64,000 bases of DNA, from NCBI RefSeq assembly GCF_034314165.1, contig NZ_JAVIWK010000001.1, positions 5,595,001 to 5,659,000 of the forward strand, in the 5' to 3' direction. This document shows, piece by piece, positions 29,173-38,392 of this stretch; within the stretch, counting starts at the first letter, position 1, and every line of letters begins with the position of its first letter. The translations under genes and the position numbers were made by a program. Below the pieces are notes generated by a model. That model had not been told where the DNA came from. It searched no databases and saw only the letters and a program-made list of their open reading frames with translations. This stretch comes from Pseudomonas sp. Bout1. GTDB taxonomy: Bacteria; Pseudomonadota; Gammaproteobacteria; Pseudomonadales; Pseudomonadaceae.

Positions 29173-29499
29173 CTACTGTTCCAGTTGCGGTGTTTCCTGG
29201 CCCATGCAGCGCACCGCCTGTTTCTTGCCATTGACCAGCACACCGGTCAGGCCTTTTTGTTCGGTGTCGAACAACACCAGCACGCCATCGACACACTGCG
29301 CCACTTGGGCGGCCGGAGTCAGGGAGATTTTGTAGTCCTCGCCCGGTACGGTCTTGAGCATGGTGAAGTCACTGAGCAACAACGCGTCCTCGGGCTTGGC
29401 AAAGTGCAAATAGCCGTAGTACCACAGGCAACCGACCGTGCCGATGATGGTGCCAATGCCGGTGAGGATCAGGGGGATCATGTTGCGCTCTTCGCTCAT
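29173..29499 (-). CDS. Small membrane-anchored protein of unknown function
   Basis: Protein of 108 residues with one N-terminal membrane segment (MIPLILTGIGTIIGTVGCLW) followed by a periplasmic-type domain containing two cysteines (AQCVDG and RCMGQ) that could form a disulfide. Its ATG overlaps the stop of the preceding hydrolase gene by four bases (ATGA), so translation is probably coupled. No family recognised. Confidence 0.75.
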   Translation of the reverse strand: MSEERNMIPLILTGIGTIIGTVGCLWYYGYLHFAKPEDALLLSDFTMLKTVPGEDYKISLTPAAQVAQCVDGVLVLFDTEQKGLTGVLVNGKKQAVRCMGQETPQLEQ

Positions 29500-30401
29500 T
29501 GCGGGTTCTCTGCGTTGGAATTCGGGGCTGGCGGGTAATTGGGGATTTCCCCCAGGCGGCGCAGCCCGTTGAAATGCTGCGGGTCGTCAAGATAGCGCAG
29601 CATCACGGTTTGCCAGGTTTTGTCGGCAAAGGTCTGCACGTGGCCGCCCCGGGTCAGTTGCAGCACCCTCGGAGGCGGCGCAGCCTGGTACAGGCGAATG
29701 CCGTTGGACAGCGGCACGATCGGATCATCGAGACTGTGAAACAGCAATTTCGGCACGCCGGTGAGTCGGGGCATGGCGTTGATCGCACTGTCAGCGTCCG
29801 GCACCAGCCACGATAACGGCACCTGGAAGGGCCATGTTAGCCACGAGGTGCCCAGGGCAAATTGTCCCACATCACGATAACTGGCCGGCACACCGTCGAG
29901 CACCAGCGCCTTGAGCTTTGGCTGACGTTCGGGATGTTCCGCCAGGTAGTGCACCACCAGCGCGCCGCCCAGGCTTTGGCCGAGCACAATCAGCGGCTGG
30001 CCCTGGGTTTCGGGGGCGTTGTCGATCCACTTGAAGGCGGCGTCGATGTCTTGATAGACCGCCGGCAGCGAAGGTTCGCCTTCGGACAGGCCGTAACCGC
30101 GATAGTCCAGCAGCAGCACTTGATAGCCCTGCTCGGGCAGCCACCAACTGCCACCGAGGTGCCAGGAAAGGTTACCGCCGTTGCCGTGCAGGTGCAGCAC
30201 CGTGCCCTTGAGCGGCACGCCGGCCTTCGCCGGCAGCCACCAGGCGTGCAGCTTGACGCCGTCGGCGGTGGTCAACGTGACATCACGGTAGTGCAGGTGG
30301 GCTTTTTCCGGGGTGAACGGCAAGCCGCGCTCCGGGTAAAACAACAGGGAGCTGCAGCCGTTCAGGGTCAGTAGCAGGCAAAGAATGCCGAGGATTCTCA
30401 T
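29496..30401 (-). CDS. Alpha/beta-hydrolase lipoprotein
   Basis: Predicted lipoprotein hydrolase of 301 residues. The signal ends in LNGC with acylated Cys16, followed by SSLLFYPERGLPF. The fold is recognisable from HLHGNGGNLSWH (oxyanion region), LDYRGYGLSEGEPS, the nucleophile elbow GQSLGG, the acid in HSLDDPIVP and the base in GGHVQTF. It resembles the BEM46/YfhR-type serine hydrolases. Substrate unknown. The chosen ATG at 30401 aligns with the signal peptide; a longer in-frame start is rejected. It is coupled to the small membrane protein that follows. Confidence 0.88.
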   Translation of the reverse strand: MRILGILCLLLTLNGCSSLLFYPERGLPFTPEKAHLHYRDVTLTTADGVKLHAWWLPAKAGVPLKGTVLHLHGNGGNLSWHLGGSWWLPEQGYQVLLLDYRGYGLSEGEPSLPAVYQDIDAAFKWIDNAPETQGQPLIVLGQSLGGALVVHYLAEHPERQPKLKALVLDGVPASYRDVGQFALGTSWLTWPFQVPLSWLVPDADSAINAMPRLTGVPKLLFHSLDDPIVPLSNGIRLYQAAPPPRVLQLTRGGHVQTFADKTWQTVMLRYLDDPQHFNGLRRLGEIPNYPPAPNSNAENPQ

Positions 30402-30458
30402 CCGTTGAAACCTCGTAAATGGGTTGGAACAGAGCCCCATGGCTGATGAAGATCAACT

Positions 30459-30528
30459 GTGGGAGCTGGCTTGCCTGCGATAACGGTGTTGGATTCACCA
30501 TCGTCATCGCAGGCAAGCCAGCCCCCAC
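30459..30528. repeat. REPIN (short loop)
   Basis: GTGGGAGCTGGCTTGCCTGC and GCAGGCAAGCCAGCCCCCAC form an inverted pair with a short inner part, between the hydrolase gene and the DUF1704 gene. Confidence 0.88.
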
Positions 30529-30558
30529 ATTTTGACCGAGTTCTTTCAGGGAAATCCC

Positions 30559-31836
30559 TCAAAGGATATTGGAGTAATCCGCCTCGATCCGGTCCAGGCT
30601 CAAATGGTTGAGGAAGTTGGAGAAACACATCCAGGCCGCCAACGCATTCATGTCGCGGAACTGGTCCGGCAGGTATTTGGGCGGCACCACCAGGCCTTCG
30701 TCCACCAATTGGCGCAGGGTGCGCATGTCTTCCAGGGTGGTCTTGCCGCAGAACAACAACGGCACTTGCTCCAGCTTGCCTTTGCGCACGGCCAACTGAA
30801 TGTAGTTGTAAACCATGATAAAGCCCTTGAGGTAGGACAAATCCTTGGTAAACGGCAGGCCCGTAGGCGTCGAGCCACGGAAAACCCGGCTGGCATTGCC
30901 GTAGCTTTCCGCCATCTCAAAGCCCTGCTCACGGAAAAATTCGAACACCTGCAAAAAGTCGGCGCCCTGCTCCACCATGTGAATGGCGCGAGTGCGGTTG
31001 GTCAGCTTGCGCAAGCGGCTGGGGTAGGAGGCAAAGGTGATGATCTCCATCAGGATCGCCAGGCCTTCCTGGGTCACCGTCGACGAGGGCGGGCCCTTGG
31101 ACAGGAAGGTGCAGATAGGCTGGTTCTGGCCATTGAGGGTGGTGCCCACATGCACCAGGCCTTCATGGACTTCCAGGGCGCGCACGTCGCGGTCATTGAA
31201 CATCGCGTCGGCGCGGATCTTGATGTAGTCGGCACCCGCCGCCGCATCCGCCACGATACCGTCGGACTCAAACACCCGAATGGTTTCCTCGGCCTCGCCG
31301 AATACCTTGTTCAGGCGGCTTTGCAGCAGGTTGACGGCGTCCTTGGCGGTCAGGGTCTTGGCTTCGTCCTTGAGGTCGCCACGGCCATCGATATTGTTCA
31401 GGTAGTCCGACATCATCAGGCCGAGGTCGGCCAGGGTCGGGTCACCGGCGTGGAACGCATCGGAGGCGGCGCCGTACAGTTCCTGGGAAATCAGGCCGAA
31501 GTCCTCGGTGCCGCGCGCTTCGAGCATGCGCACCACCATGCGGTATTCCTTGCACATGCGCCGCATGATCTGCCCCACCGGGTTGAACTGGCCGAGCTGG
31601 CGGGTGATGTCACGCTCAATGTTCTGGAACTCCAGCTTCACTGCGCTGGAGTCGAACGATAGCGGGCGCGTCAGGTAGTAGTCGCGGTTTACCGCCGGCA
31701 TTTCCTTGCCCTTGGCCTTGAGGAATCCCTGGCGAATGTTCTCGTCCCACTTCACGGCGTCGAGGACGCGAATCGGTGTTTGTGCCAGCACAATGCGATC
31801 GGACAAGGTGCGTATCGTCTGCTGGTAATCGTCCAC
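30559..31836 (-). CDS. DUF1704 (QEGLA-motif) putative metallopeptidase
   Basis: Soluble protein of 425 residues of the family often labelled 'flavohemoglobin expression-modulating QEGLA motif protein'. The diagnostic elements are VHEGLVH, with an HExxxH-like metal motif, and TQEGLAI about 40 residues later. Eukaryotic relatives with this HExxxH arrangement are tubulin tyrosine carboxypeptidases (MATCAP), so a carboxypeptidase activity is possible; the bacterial function is not established. It lies 21 bp before the lipoprotein gene's start in the minus-strand order lipoprotein-after-DUF1704. Confidence 0.88.
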   Translation of the reverse strand: MDDYQQTIRTLSDRIVLAQTPIRVLDAVKWDENIRQGFLKAKGKEMPAVNRDYYLTRPLSFDSSAVKLEFQNIERDITRQLGQFNPVGQIMRRMCKEYRMVVRMLEARGTEDFGLISQELYGAASDAFHAGDPTLADLGLMMSDYLNNIDGRGDLKDEAKTLTAKDAVNLLQSRLNKVFGEAEETIRVFESDGIVADAAAGADYIKIRADAMFNDRDVRALEVHEGLVHVGTTLNGQNQPICTFLSKGPPSSTVTQEGLAILMEIITFASYPSRLRKLTNRTRAIHMVEQGADFLQVFEFFREQGFEMAESYGNASRVFRGSTPTGLPFTKDLSYLKGFIMVYNYIQLAVRKGKLEQVPLLFCGKTTLEDMRTLRQLVDEGLVVPPKYLPDQFRDMNALAAWMCFSNFLNHLSLDRIEADYSNIL

Positions 31837-31857
31837 CCGGTGCTTCCTCTTTAAACG

Positions 31858-32406
31858 TTATTTGCCAGCACGCTGGTAGCGCACGGCTTCGACGAACACG
31901 TCGGCATTGGCCGGGTCATCCAGGTACGCAAATACCCGGGCCATGGAACTGTCGATCAACACGCCGTCGCCTTCGACGGTTTCGACGGTGCTGCCACTCA
32001 AGACTTTCTGGCCGACGGCCTGGTGGACCTGATCCAGGTCGAGGTTGTAGACCACCAGTTCGTGTTCATCATTGAGTTCGAACCCGGCGAGGATGTAATA
32101 CCCGCCGAATTTGGCCGGCAACGGCGCCGACAAATACCAGCGGCTGCCATGGCGGGAAACCGTGAACAGGTATTCATCACGCTGGCCCGGCTTGGCTTTA
32201 GGGTAGCTCACGGCTTTGTAGCGATGCTCGCCCACGCGGCTGATTTGCAGGTTGAGCGGCTCGCCCCAGGCATTTTTGCTGGCCCATTTACCCAGCAGGG
32301 CATCCGGCGCCGCCTCACTGGCCGGCAACGGGTCCTTGAAGGTCACCAGGCAACCGCTGAGTAACAGGAACGACAAGGCGATCACACACAGACGCCAGGC
32401 TTTCAT
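31858..32406 (-). CDS. Putative lipoprotein
   Basis: Predicted lipoprotein of 182 residues with MKAWRLCVIALSFLLLSGC (acylated Cys19) at the N-terminus. The mature domain is beta-rich (LLGKWASKNAWGEPLNLQIS at its start and FGGYYILAGFELND in the middle) with no family that I recognise. It is upstream of the DUF1704 gene with a 21-bp gap, so the two are likely one unit. The start at 32406 is set by the signal peptide; the frame runs on into a REPIN. Confidence 0.8.
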   Translation of the reverse strand: MKAWRLCVIALSFLLLSGCLVTFKDPLPASEAAPDALLGKWASKNAWGEPLNLQISRVGEHRYKAVSYPKAKPGQRDEYLFTVSRHGSRWYLSAPLPAKFGGYYILAGFELNDEHELVVYNLDLDQVHQAVGQKVLSGSTVETVEGDGVLIDSSMARVFAYLDDPANADVFVEAVRYQRAGK

Positions 32407-32430
32407 TGCACACTCCGCACTCGATTTTCT

Positions 32431-32516
32431 GTGGGAGCTGGCTTGCCTGCGATGCTCACAACTCGGGCCCTTCAGATACACCGAGGTGATGCCATCGCAG
32501 GCAAGCCAGCTCCCAC
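32431..32516. repeat. REPIN between the lipoprotein and TetR genes
   Basis: GTGGGAGCTGGCTTGCCTGC and GCAGGCAAGCCAGCTCCCAC pair perfectly; the loop carries the ccgaggtgatgccatcg segment shared with the arc REPIN. Confidence 0.9.
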
Positions 32517-32532
32517 AATTGATTGGTGTCGC

Positions 32533-33249
32533 CTACACGGAAGCCAACACCAGATGCATGTAACGCTTGAGGATCTCAAGCATTTCGTCGCTGGTCAGTG
32601 GCTCTGCACCACCCAGCAGGCCCTGATATTCCATCCGACCGATAATCGCCGTCAACACTTTGGCATCCTGTTGCGGCTCGCGCGAACCCAATACCTGGAA
32701 AAACTGGCATGTGCCCTGCAACAGGATTTGCTGGTGGGAGCGCACCAACTCGGCCAGGCGCGGGTTCAAAAGCGCCTCCTGGCGAAACGCCTGCTCGGCC
32801 ATCAGGTGTTCGCGGCGGTTGAGCAATTGGCGCTGCACGTAATCGGCGGTCAGGCGCGCGATGTCATCGGCCAGTTGCGAGCGCGACTGCGGGCTGCCGT
32901 CGCCATACGCCACCATCTCACGCAGCAGGCCCTCGTTACGCACCCACAACTTGCCCATGAACGCAGCACTGCGCTCCACGTATTGGGCGAAGGTATCGGT
33001 GAGCAGGTCGTCGATGTCCTTGAAGTAATAGGTGGTAGCCGACAACGGCACCGAAGCTTCTGCCGCCACCGCACGGTGACGCACGGCGCGCACGCCTTCG
33101 CGCACCACGATGCGCATCGCCGCATCGAGAATATCCTGCCTGCGTTGCTCACTGCCCCGGCGACTGGCCTTGCGGCCCTGGTACTGAACACTTTCAGCCA
33201 CTGCAGCGGCAATGCCGGCGGCGCCCTTTTGAGCCATTACGCGGTTCAC
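32533..33249 (-). CDS. TetR-family transcriptional regulator
   Basis: Repressor-type protein of 238 residues with an N-terminal TetR helix-turn-helix (RRQDILDAAMRIVVREG, then RHRAVAAEASVPLSATTYYF) and a helical ligand-binding C-terminal domain. I prefer the GTG at 33249 as start, because GAGAGGA lies 9 bases upstream; the ATG four codons later (33237) has no SD at usable distance. The target is not evident: the neighbours are a REPIN and lysS, which has its own terminator. It corresponds by position to the TetR gene next to lysS in P. aeruginosa. Confidence 0.88.
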   Translation of the reverse strand: MNRVMAQKGAAGIAAAVAESVQYQGRKASRRGSEQRRQDILDAAMRIVVREGVRAVRHRAVAAEASVPLSATTYYFKDIDDLLTDTFAQYVERSAAFMGKLWVRNEGLLREMVAYGDGSPQSRSQLADDIARLTADYVQRQLLNRREHLMAEQAFRQEALLNPRLAELVRSHQQILLQGTCQFFQVLGSREPQQDAKVLTAIIGRMEYQGLLGGAEPLTSDEMLEILKRYMHLVLASV

Positions 33250-33315
33250 GACGGATTGTCCTCTCACATCAATGAAAACCTGGCGCTGTAAGCTTGACGC
33301 TTGTGCAGGCCACAT

Positions 33316-33342
33316 AAAAAAGCCGCCTTATAAAAGGCGGCT
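33316..33342 (-). terminator. Intrinsic terminator of lysS
   Basis: On the minus strand AAGCCGCCTT and AAGGCGGCTT pair, followed by a T-run, 17 bp after the lysS stop. Confidence 0.92.
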
Positions 33343-33358
33343 TCAGAGTTCGCTACGG

Positions 33359-34861
33359 TTACGCTTGTGGCCGCATGTGCGGGAACAAGATCACATCGCG
33401 GATCGACGGTGAGTTGGTCAATAACATCACCAACCGGTCGATACCGATGCCTTCACCGGCCGTTGGCGGCATGCCGTACTCCAGGGCGCGAACGAAGTCG
33501 GCGTCGTAGTGCATCGCCTCGTCGTCGCCAGCGTCCTTGTCGGCCACCTGGGCCATGAAGCGCTCGGCCTGGTCTTCTGCGTCGTTAAGCTCGGAATAGG
33601 CGTTGGCGATTTCGCGGCCACCGATGAACAGTTCGAAACGGTCAGTGACGTTCGGGTTGTCATCGTTGCGACGGGCCAGCGGCGACACTTCAAACGGGTA
33701 CTGGGTAATGAAGTGCGGCTGTTCCAGCTTGTGCTCCACCAGTTCTTCGAAAATCATCACCTGCAATTTGCCCAGGCCTTCAAAGCCCAGCACCTTGGCC
33801 CCGGCTTTCTTGGCGATGGCACGGGCCTTGTCGATGTCGGTCAGGTCGCCGGCAGTCAGCTCAGGGTTGTACTTGAGGATCGAGTCGAACACCGACAGGC
33901 GCACGAACGGCTCGCCGAAGTGGAACACCTTGTCGCCGTACGGCACGTCGGTGCTACCCAAAACCAGCTGCGCCAGTTCACGGAACAGTTCTTCGGTCAG
34001 GTCCATGTTGTCTTCATAGTCGGCGTAGGCCTGGTAGAACTCCAACATGGTGAACTCAGGGTTGTGCCGAGTCGAAACGCCTTCGTTACGGAAGTTGCGG
34101 TTGATCTCGAACACTTTCTCGAAGCCGCCAACCACCAGGCGCTTGAGGTACAGCTCCGGCGCGATGCGCAGGTACATGCCCATGTCCAGCGCGTTGTGGT
34201 GGGTTTCGAAAGGCTTGGCTGCGGCACCACCGGGGATGGTTTGCAGCATCGGCGTTTCCACTTCCAGGAAGTCACGCTGCATCAGGAAGGCGCGGGTGTG
34301 GGCAATCACTTGCGAACGCACGCGGAAGGTGTGGCGCACGTCTTCGTTGACGATCAGGTCAACGTAGCGCTGGCGATAACGCTGCTCGGTGTCGGACAGG
34401 CCGTGGTGCTTGTCCGGCAGCGGGCGCAGGGATTTGGTCAGCAGGCGCACGTTGCTCATTTCAACGTACAGGTCGCCCTTGCCCGAACGGGCCAGGGTGC
34501 CTTCGGCTGCAATGATGTCGCCCAGGTCCCAGGTTTTCACCGCGGCCAGGGTTTCTTCCGGCAGAGTCTTGCGGTTGACGTAGACCTGGATGCGGCCGGA
34601 CATGTCCTGGATCACCATGAACGAGCCACGGTTGAGCATGATGCGACCTGCCACCTTGACCGGGATCGCAGCCTCTGCCAGCTCTTCCTTGGTCTTGTCG
34701 GCGTACTGTTTCTGCAAGTCTTCGCAGTAGGCGTCGCGACGGAAGTCGTTGGGGAAGGCATTGCCCTTGGCGCGCTCGGCAGCAAGCTTTTCCTTGCGCA
34801 GGGCGATCAGGGAGTTTTCTTCCTGTTGCAGGGCTTGCGGGTCGAGTTGTTGGTCGCTCAT
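33359..34861 (-). CDS. lysS: Lysyl-tRNA synthetase (class II)
   Basis: Charges tRNA-Lys. It has 500 residues: an N-terminal OB-fold anticodon-binding domain (about 65-150, with [17 protein letters not shown]) and a class II catalytic core. Motif 2 is [18 protein letters not shown] and motif 3 [11 protein letters not shown]. The start ATG is at 34861. It follows prfB by about 80 bp containing a solitary REP; the prfB-lysS order is conserved in proteobacteria. Confidence 0.97.
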   Translation of the reverse strand: MSDQQLDPQALQQEENSLIALRKEKLAAERAKGNAFPNDFRRDAYCEDLQKQYADKTKEELAEAAIPVKVAGRIMLNRGSFMVIQDMSGRIQVYVNRKTLPEETLAAVKTWDLGDIIAAEGTLARSGKGDLYVEMSNVRLLTKSLRPLPDKHHGLSDTEQRYRQRYVDLIVNEDVRHTFRVRSQVIAHTRAFLMQRDFLEVETPMLQTIPGGAAAKPFETHHNALDMGMYLRIAPELYLKRLVVGGFEKVFEINRNFRNEGVSTRHNPEFTMLEFYQAYADYEDNMDLTEELFRELAQLVLGSTDVPYGDKVFHFGEPFVRLSVFDSILKYNPELTAGDLTDIDKARAIAKKAGAKVLGFEGLGKLQVMIFEELVEHKLEQPHFITQYPFEVSPLARRNDDNPNVTDRFELFIGGREIANAYSELNDAEDQAERFMAQVADKDAGDDEAMHYDADFVRALEYGMPPTAGEGIGIDRLVMLLTNSPSIRDVILFPHMRPQA

Positions 34862-34910
34862 GTCTTTTGAAATTCCATCACAGGTACGTTTTCCCAAGCC
34901 TTCGGCTGGG

Positions 34911-34934
34911 GATCGCCGGCAAGCCGGCTCCTAC
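34911..34934. repeat. Solitary REP in the prfB-lysS gap
   Basis: GCCGGCAAGCCGGCTCCTAC is one REP unit (right-arm orientation) without a partner nearby. Confidence 0.7.
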
Positions 34935-34941
34935 AGAGTCT

Positions 34942-36037
34942 TTACAGGCCAGATTTCAGGCTGGCTTCCAGGTATTCGTCGATATCGCCGTCGAGCACCT
35001 TGTCGCAGTCGCTGCGTTCGATGTTAGTGCGCAGATCCTTGATCCGCGACGCATCAAGCACATACGAACGGATCTGGTGACCCCAGCCGATATCCGACTT
35101 GGTGTCTTCCAGCGCTTGGGACGCGGCGTTGCGCTTCTGCATTTCCTGCTCGTACAACTTGGCCCGCAGCATTTTCATGGCGGTGTCCTTGTTCGCGTGC
35201 TGGGAACGTTCGTTCTGGCAGCTGACCACGGTGTTGGTCGGTACGTGGGTAATACGTACGGCCGAGTCGGTGGTGTTTACGTGCTGGCCACCGGCACCGG
35301 AGGAACGATAGGTGTCGATGCGCAGGTCTGCCGGGTTGATCTCGATTTCGACCTTGTCGTCGATCTCTGGCGAGACAAACACTGCACAGAACGAGGTGTG
35401 GCGACGGTTGCCGGAGTCGAACGGGCTCTTGCGCACCAGGCGGTGCACGCCGATCTCGGTGCGCAGCCAGCCAAAGGCGTATTCGCCCTTGATGTGCACG
35501 GTCGCACCTTTGATGCCAGCCACTTCACCGGCCGACAGCTCCATGATGGTTGCGTCGAAACCGCGTTTGTCAGCCCAGCGCAGGTACATGCGCAACAGGA
35601 TGTTGGCCCAGTCCTGGGCTTCGGTGCCGCCGGAACCGGCCTGGATGTCCAGGTAGGCGTTGTTCGGGTCCATCTCGTGGCTGAACATGCGGCGGAATTC
35701 AAGCTTGGCGAGGTTCTCTTCGAGACGGGCCAGCTCGGCGACGACATCGCCCACTGCGCCTTCGTCATCTTCTTCGACGGCCATGTCCAGCAGGTCGCGG
35801 CAATCGCCAAGGCCGATGTTCAATTCGTCGAGGGTCTCGACGATCTGCGCCAGCGCAGCGCGCTCGCGGCCCAGTTCCTGGGCGTATTCAGGTTTGTTCC
35901 AGACAGCCGGATCTTCAAGCTCGCGATTGACTTCGGTCAGACGCTCATGCTTTTGATCGTAGTCAAAGATACCCCCGAATAGTTTCGGAGCGCTCGGACA
36001 GGTCCTTGATGGTGTTAAGGATCGGGTTGATTTCCAT
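34942..36037 (-). CDS. prfB: Peptide chain release factor 2 (programmed +1 frameshift)
   Basis: Terminates translation at UGA and UAA. The gene is split across two frames. The first is 24 codons from the ATG at 36037 ([17 protein letters not shown]...) to an in-frame TGA at 35965-35963. The second resumes one base later with GAC TAC GAT. The joined protein has 364 residues, the usual RF2 length. The stop-recognition tripeptide SPF is in RKSPFDSG and the hydrolysis motif GGQ in GAGGQHVN. A single uninterrupted reading upstream of the shift would give an unrelated N-terminus, so the two-frame model is secure. Confidence 0.96.
35962..35977 (-). promoter_or_regulatory. RF2 programmed frameshift site
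   Basis: On the minus strand CGGGGGTATCTTTGAC contains the internal SD-like GGGGG, a 3-base spacer, the slippery CTT and the TGA C stop context. RF2 shortage favours +1 slippage, giving autoregulation of prfB. Confidence 0.95.
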
Positions 36038-36162
36038 GGCGGGCAGCACTCGTTGGCGAACTTTTGAAAGCCGACGAGTATACCGACAAACGGCTGATAA
36101 CGGCAGTCCGCTTGGCCGAAAAGGCGGGGTTGCATCAGCAAATGCGCGTTCAAGAGCACCCT

Positions 36163-36291
36163 GTGGCGAGGGAGCTTGCTCCCGCTGGGCTGCGCGGCAG
36201 CCCCTTGCAATGTCACTGTGGTGTGTCAGGCGGTACTCGGTGATGGTTTGGGGCTGCTCCGCAGCCCAGCGCGAGCAACCTCCCTCGCCAC
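36163..36291. repeat. REPIN, GTGGCGAGGGAGCTTGC family
   Basis: GTGGCGAGGGAGCTTGCTCC at the left pairs with GCGAGCAACCTCCCTCGCCAC (one interruption) at the right; inner arms are GGGCTGC and GCAGCCC. It is a third REP family, located between the 3' end of wspR and the prfB start. Confidence 0.8.
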
Positions 36292-36328
36292 GGCAAGCGC
36301 TCTCCAGACAACCCGCGTTTTGCCGTCG

Positions 36329-37330
36329 TTATTCGATACCCACCTGATTGCGCCCATTGTGCTTGGCCAGGTACAAGCCCTTGTCCGCCGCCGAGATCAG
36401 TTGCCGGCAATCGGTGCCTTGCACCGGGGTCATGGTCGACAGGCCAATACTGATGGTCAGGCTCGCCCCTTGTGCCGGGCTGATGTGCGGGATTTTCAGG
36501 CCAGCCACCGCCTGGCGCAGCTTCTCGGCCACCAGCCGCGCACCGCCGTGTGAAGTGTTGGGCAGCACCAGGGCAAACTCCTCGCCGCCGTAACGCGCCG
36601 GCAAATCCGAAGGGCGGCTGCTGGCATCACGAATGGTCGCAGCCACCTTGCGCAACGCTTCGTCACCTTCCAGGTGGCCGAAACTGTCGTTGTAGGTCTT
36701 GAAGAAATCCACATCAATCATCAACAGCGACAGCTGGGTCTGGTCACGCATGGCACGGCGCCATTCCAGTTCCAGGTATTCGTCGAAGTGCCGGCGGTTG
36801 GACAGCCCGGTCAGGCCGTCGGAGTTCATCAGCCGTTGCAACACCAGGTTGGTGTCCAGCAACTGCTGCTGGCTGACCCGCAGCGCGCGATAAGCCGCAT
36901 CCCGCTGGAGCAGGGTCATGTAGGAGCGCGAGTGGTAGCGGATGCGCGCCACCAGCTCGATGTTATCCGGCAGCTTGACCAGGTAATCGTTGGCCCCGGC
37001 GGCAAACGCCGCGCTTTTGATCAGCGGGTCTTCCTTGGTGGAGAGCACGATGATCGGGATATTCTGCGTCGCCGGGTGGTTGCGGTATTCGCGCACCAGC
37101 GTCAGGCCATCAAGGCCCGGCATCACCAGGTCCTGCAGGATCACCGTGGGCTTGATACGAATCGCCTGGGCGATGGCCTGGTGCGGGTCGGCGCAAAAGT
37201 GGAAGTCGATGTTGTCTTCATGGGCCAGGCCCCGGCGCACGGCTTCGCCGATCATCGCCTGGTCGTCGACGAGCAATACCATCGCGGCGTTTTCGTCGGT
37301 CTTGAAGTCGTCGAGCTGTAAATCATTCAT
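36329..37330 (-). CDS. wspR: Response regulator with diguanylate cyclase domain WspR
   Basis: Output of the Wsp surface-sensing pathway; phosphorylated WspR makes cyclic di-GMP. It has 333 residues: an N-terminal receiver (about 15-140; phospho-acceptor Asp67 in [13 protein letters not shown]), a linker helix, and a GGDEF domain (about 170-330). The active-site motif is GGEEF, and the inhibitory I-site RPSD sits five residues before it, so product feedback is expected. It is last in the operon, 51 bp after wspF. Confidence 0.95.
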   Translation of the reverse strand: MNDLQLDDFKTDENAAMVLLVDDQAMIGEAVRRGLAHEDNIDFHFCADPHQAIAQAIRIKPTVILQDLVMPGLDGLTLVREYRNHPATQNIPIIVLSTKEDPLIKSAAFAAGANDYLVKLPDNIELVARIRYHSRSYMTLLQRDAAYRALRVSQQQLLDTNLVLQRLMNSDGLTGLSNRRHFDEYLELEWRRAMRDQTQLSLLMIDVDFFKTYNDSFGHLEGDEALRKVAATIRDASSRPSDLPARYGGEEFALVLPNTSHGGARLVAEKLRQAVAGLKIPHISPAQGASLTISIGLSTMTPVQGTDCRQLISAADKGLYLAKHNGRNQVGIE

Positions 37331-37381
37331 TTGCAGTCACCTGAATTACTACCTGCAGGCCAGGACAGCGTGTGATATCGG

Positions 37382-38392
37382 TCATTTTGCGAATACCTCC
37401 AGCAATCGTGGCGCAATCCTGTCCAGTGGGCGAATTTCAACAGCCGCGTCGATCGCCGCTGCCGCTTTTGGCATACCGTAAACCGCACAGCTTTGCTGGT
37501 CCTGGGCGATGGTCAGGTAGCCTTGCTGACGCATCAATTTAAGTCCCTGGGCGCCGTCACGGCCCATGCCCGTGAGCAGTACACCGACGGCATCGCCGTT
37601 CCAGTAACTGGCGACGCTCTCGAAAAACACGTCGATGGACGGCCGGTAAATCTCGTTCACAGGCTCTGCCGTGTAGGCCAGCGTGCCGTTCTTCAGCAGA
37701 CGAATATGATGGTTGGTGCCTGCCAACAGCACCACGCCGCTTTGTGGCGGCTCACCTTCCCGGGCCAGGCGCACCGGCAGGCCCGAGGCGCTACTGAGCC
37801 ACTCGGCCATGCCGGCGGCGAACACCTGGTCCACATGCTGCACCAGCACAATGGCCGGCGAAAAGTCCCGGGGCAAGCCCTTGAGCAAGGATTCCAGAGC
37901 CGCCGGGCCACCTGCAGACGACCCGATGGCCACCAGGCTCTGGCGTTTGCCCGTACTGCGCTGCGGCGCAGGCTCGGCACGCACTCGACTACCGCGCTGG
38001 CCGATCAGCCAGCCGATATTGAGGATCTTGCGCAGCAGCGGCGCTGCCGCATCCTTCGGATTACCCACGCCCAATGCGGGCGTGTCGACCACGTCCAGGG
38101 CGCCATGGCCCATGGCTTCGAACACCCGGCTGACATTCGCCTGGCGGTCGACCGTAACAATCAGAATCGCACAAGGACTCTCGGCCATGATCTGCCGGGT
38201 CGCTTCCACGCCGTCCATTACCGGCATGATCAGGTCCATCAGGATCAGATCGGGCGTGAGTTCGGCGCAGCGCTGCACCGCCTCCAGCCCGTTACCGGCG
38301 ACCCACACCACTTCATGGGCGGGCTCGAAACTCAGCGCCCGGCGCAAGGCCTCCACGGCCATGGGCATGTCATTGACGATCGCAATCCTCAT
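37382..38392 (-). CDS. wspF: CheB-like methylesterase WspF
   Basis: Removes methyl groups from WspA and so resets the pathway. It has 336 residues: a receiver domain (Asp53 in LILMDLIMPVMDG) and a C-terminal CheB esterase with the catalytic serine in GSSAGGP, histidine in VLVQHVDQ and aspartate in TGMGRDGA. Loss of WspF function is known to lock WspR on and give wrinkly-spreader colonies in P. fluorescens. The gene appears intact here. Its ATG overlaps the wspE stop by four bases. Confidence 0.95.
   Translation of the reverse strand: MRIAIVNDMPMAVEALRRALSFEPAHEVVWVAGNGLEAVQRCAELTPDLILMDLIMPVMDGVEATRQIMAESPCAILIVTVDRQANVSRVFEAMGHGALDVVDTPALGVGNPKDAAAPLLRKILNIGWLIGQRGSRVRAEPAPQRSTGKRQSLVAIGSSAGGPAALESLLKGLPRDFSPAIVLVQHVDQVFAAGMAEWLSSASGLPVRLAREGEPPQSGVVLLAGTNHHIRLLKNGTLAYTAEPVNEIYRPSIDVFFESVASYWNGDAVGVLLTGMGRDGAQGLKLMRQQGYLTIAQDQQSCAVYGMPKAAAAIDAAVEIRPLDRIAPRLLEVFAK

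Noticed and set aside
36038..36216. Upstream in-frame extension of the second prfB frame to 36216
   Set aside because: The extension has no similarity to RF2. The known frameshift arrangement with the 24-codon first frame explains the gene.
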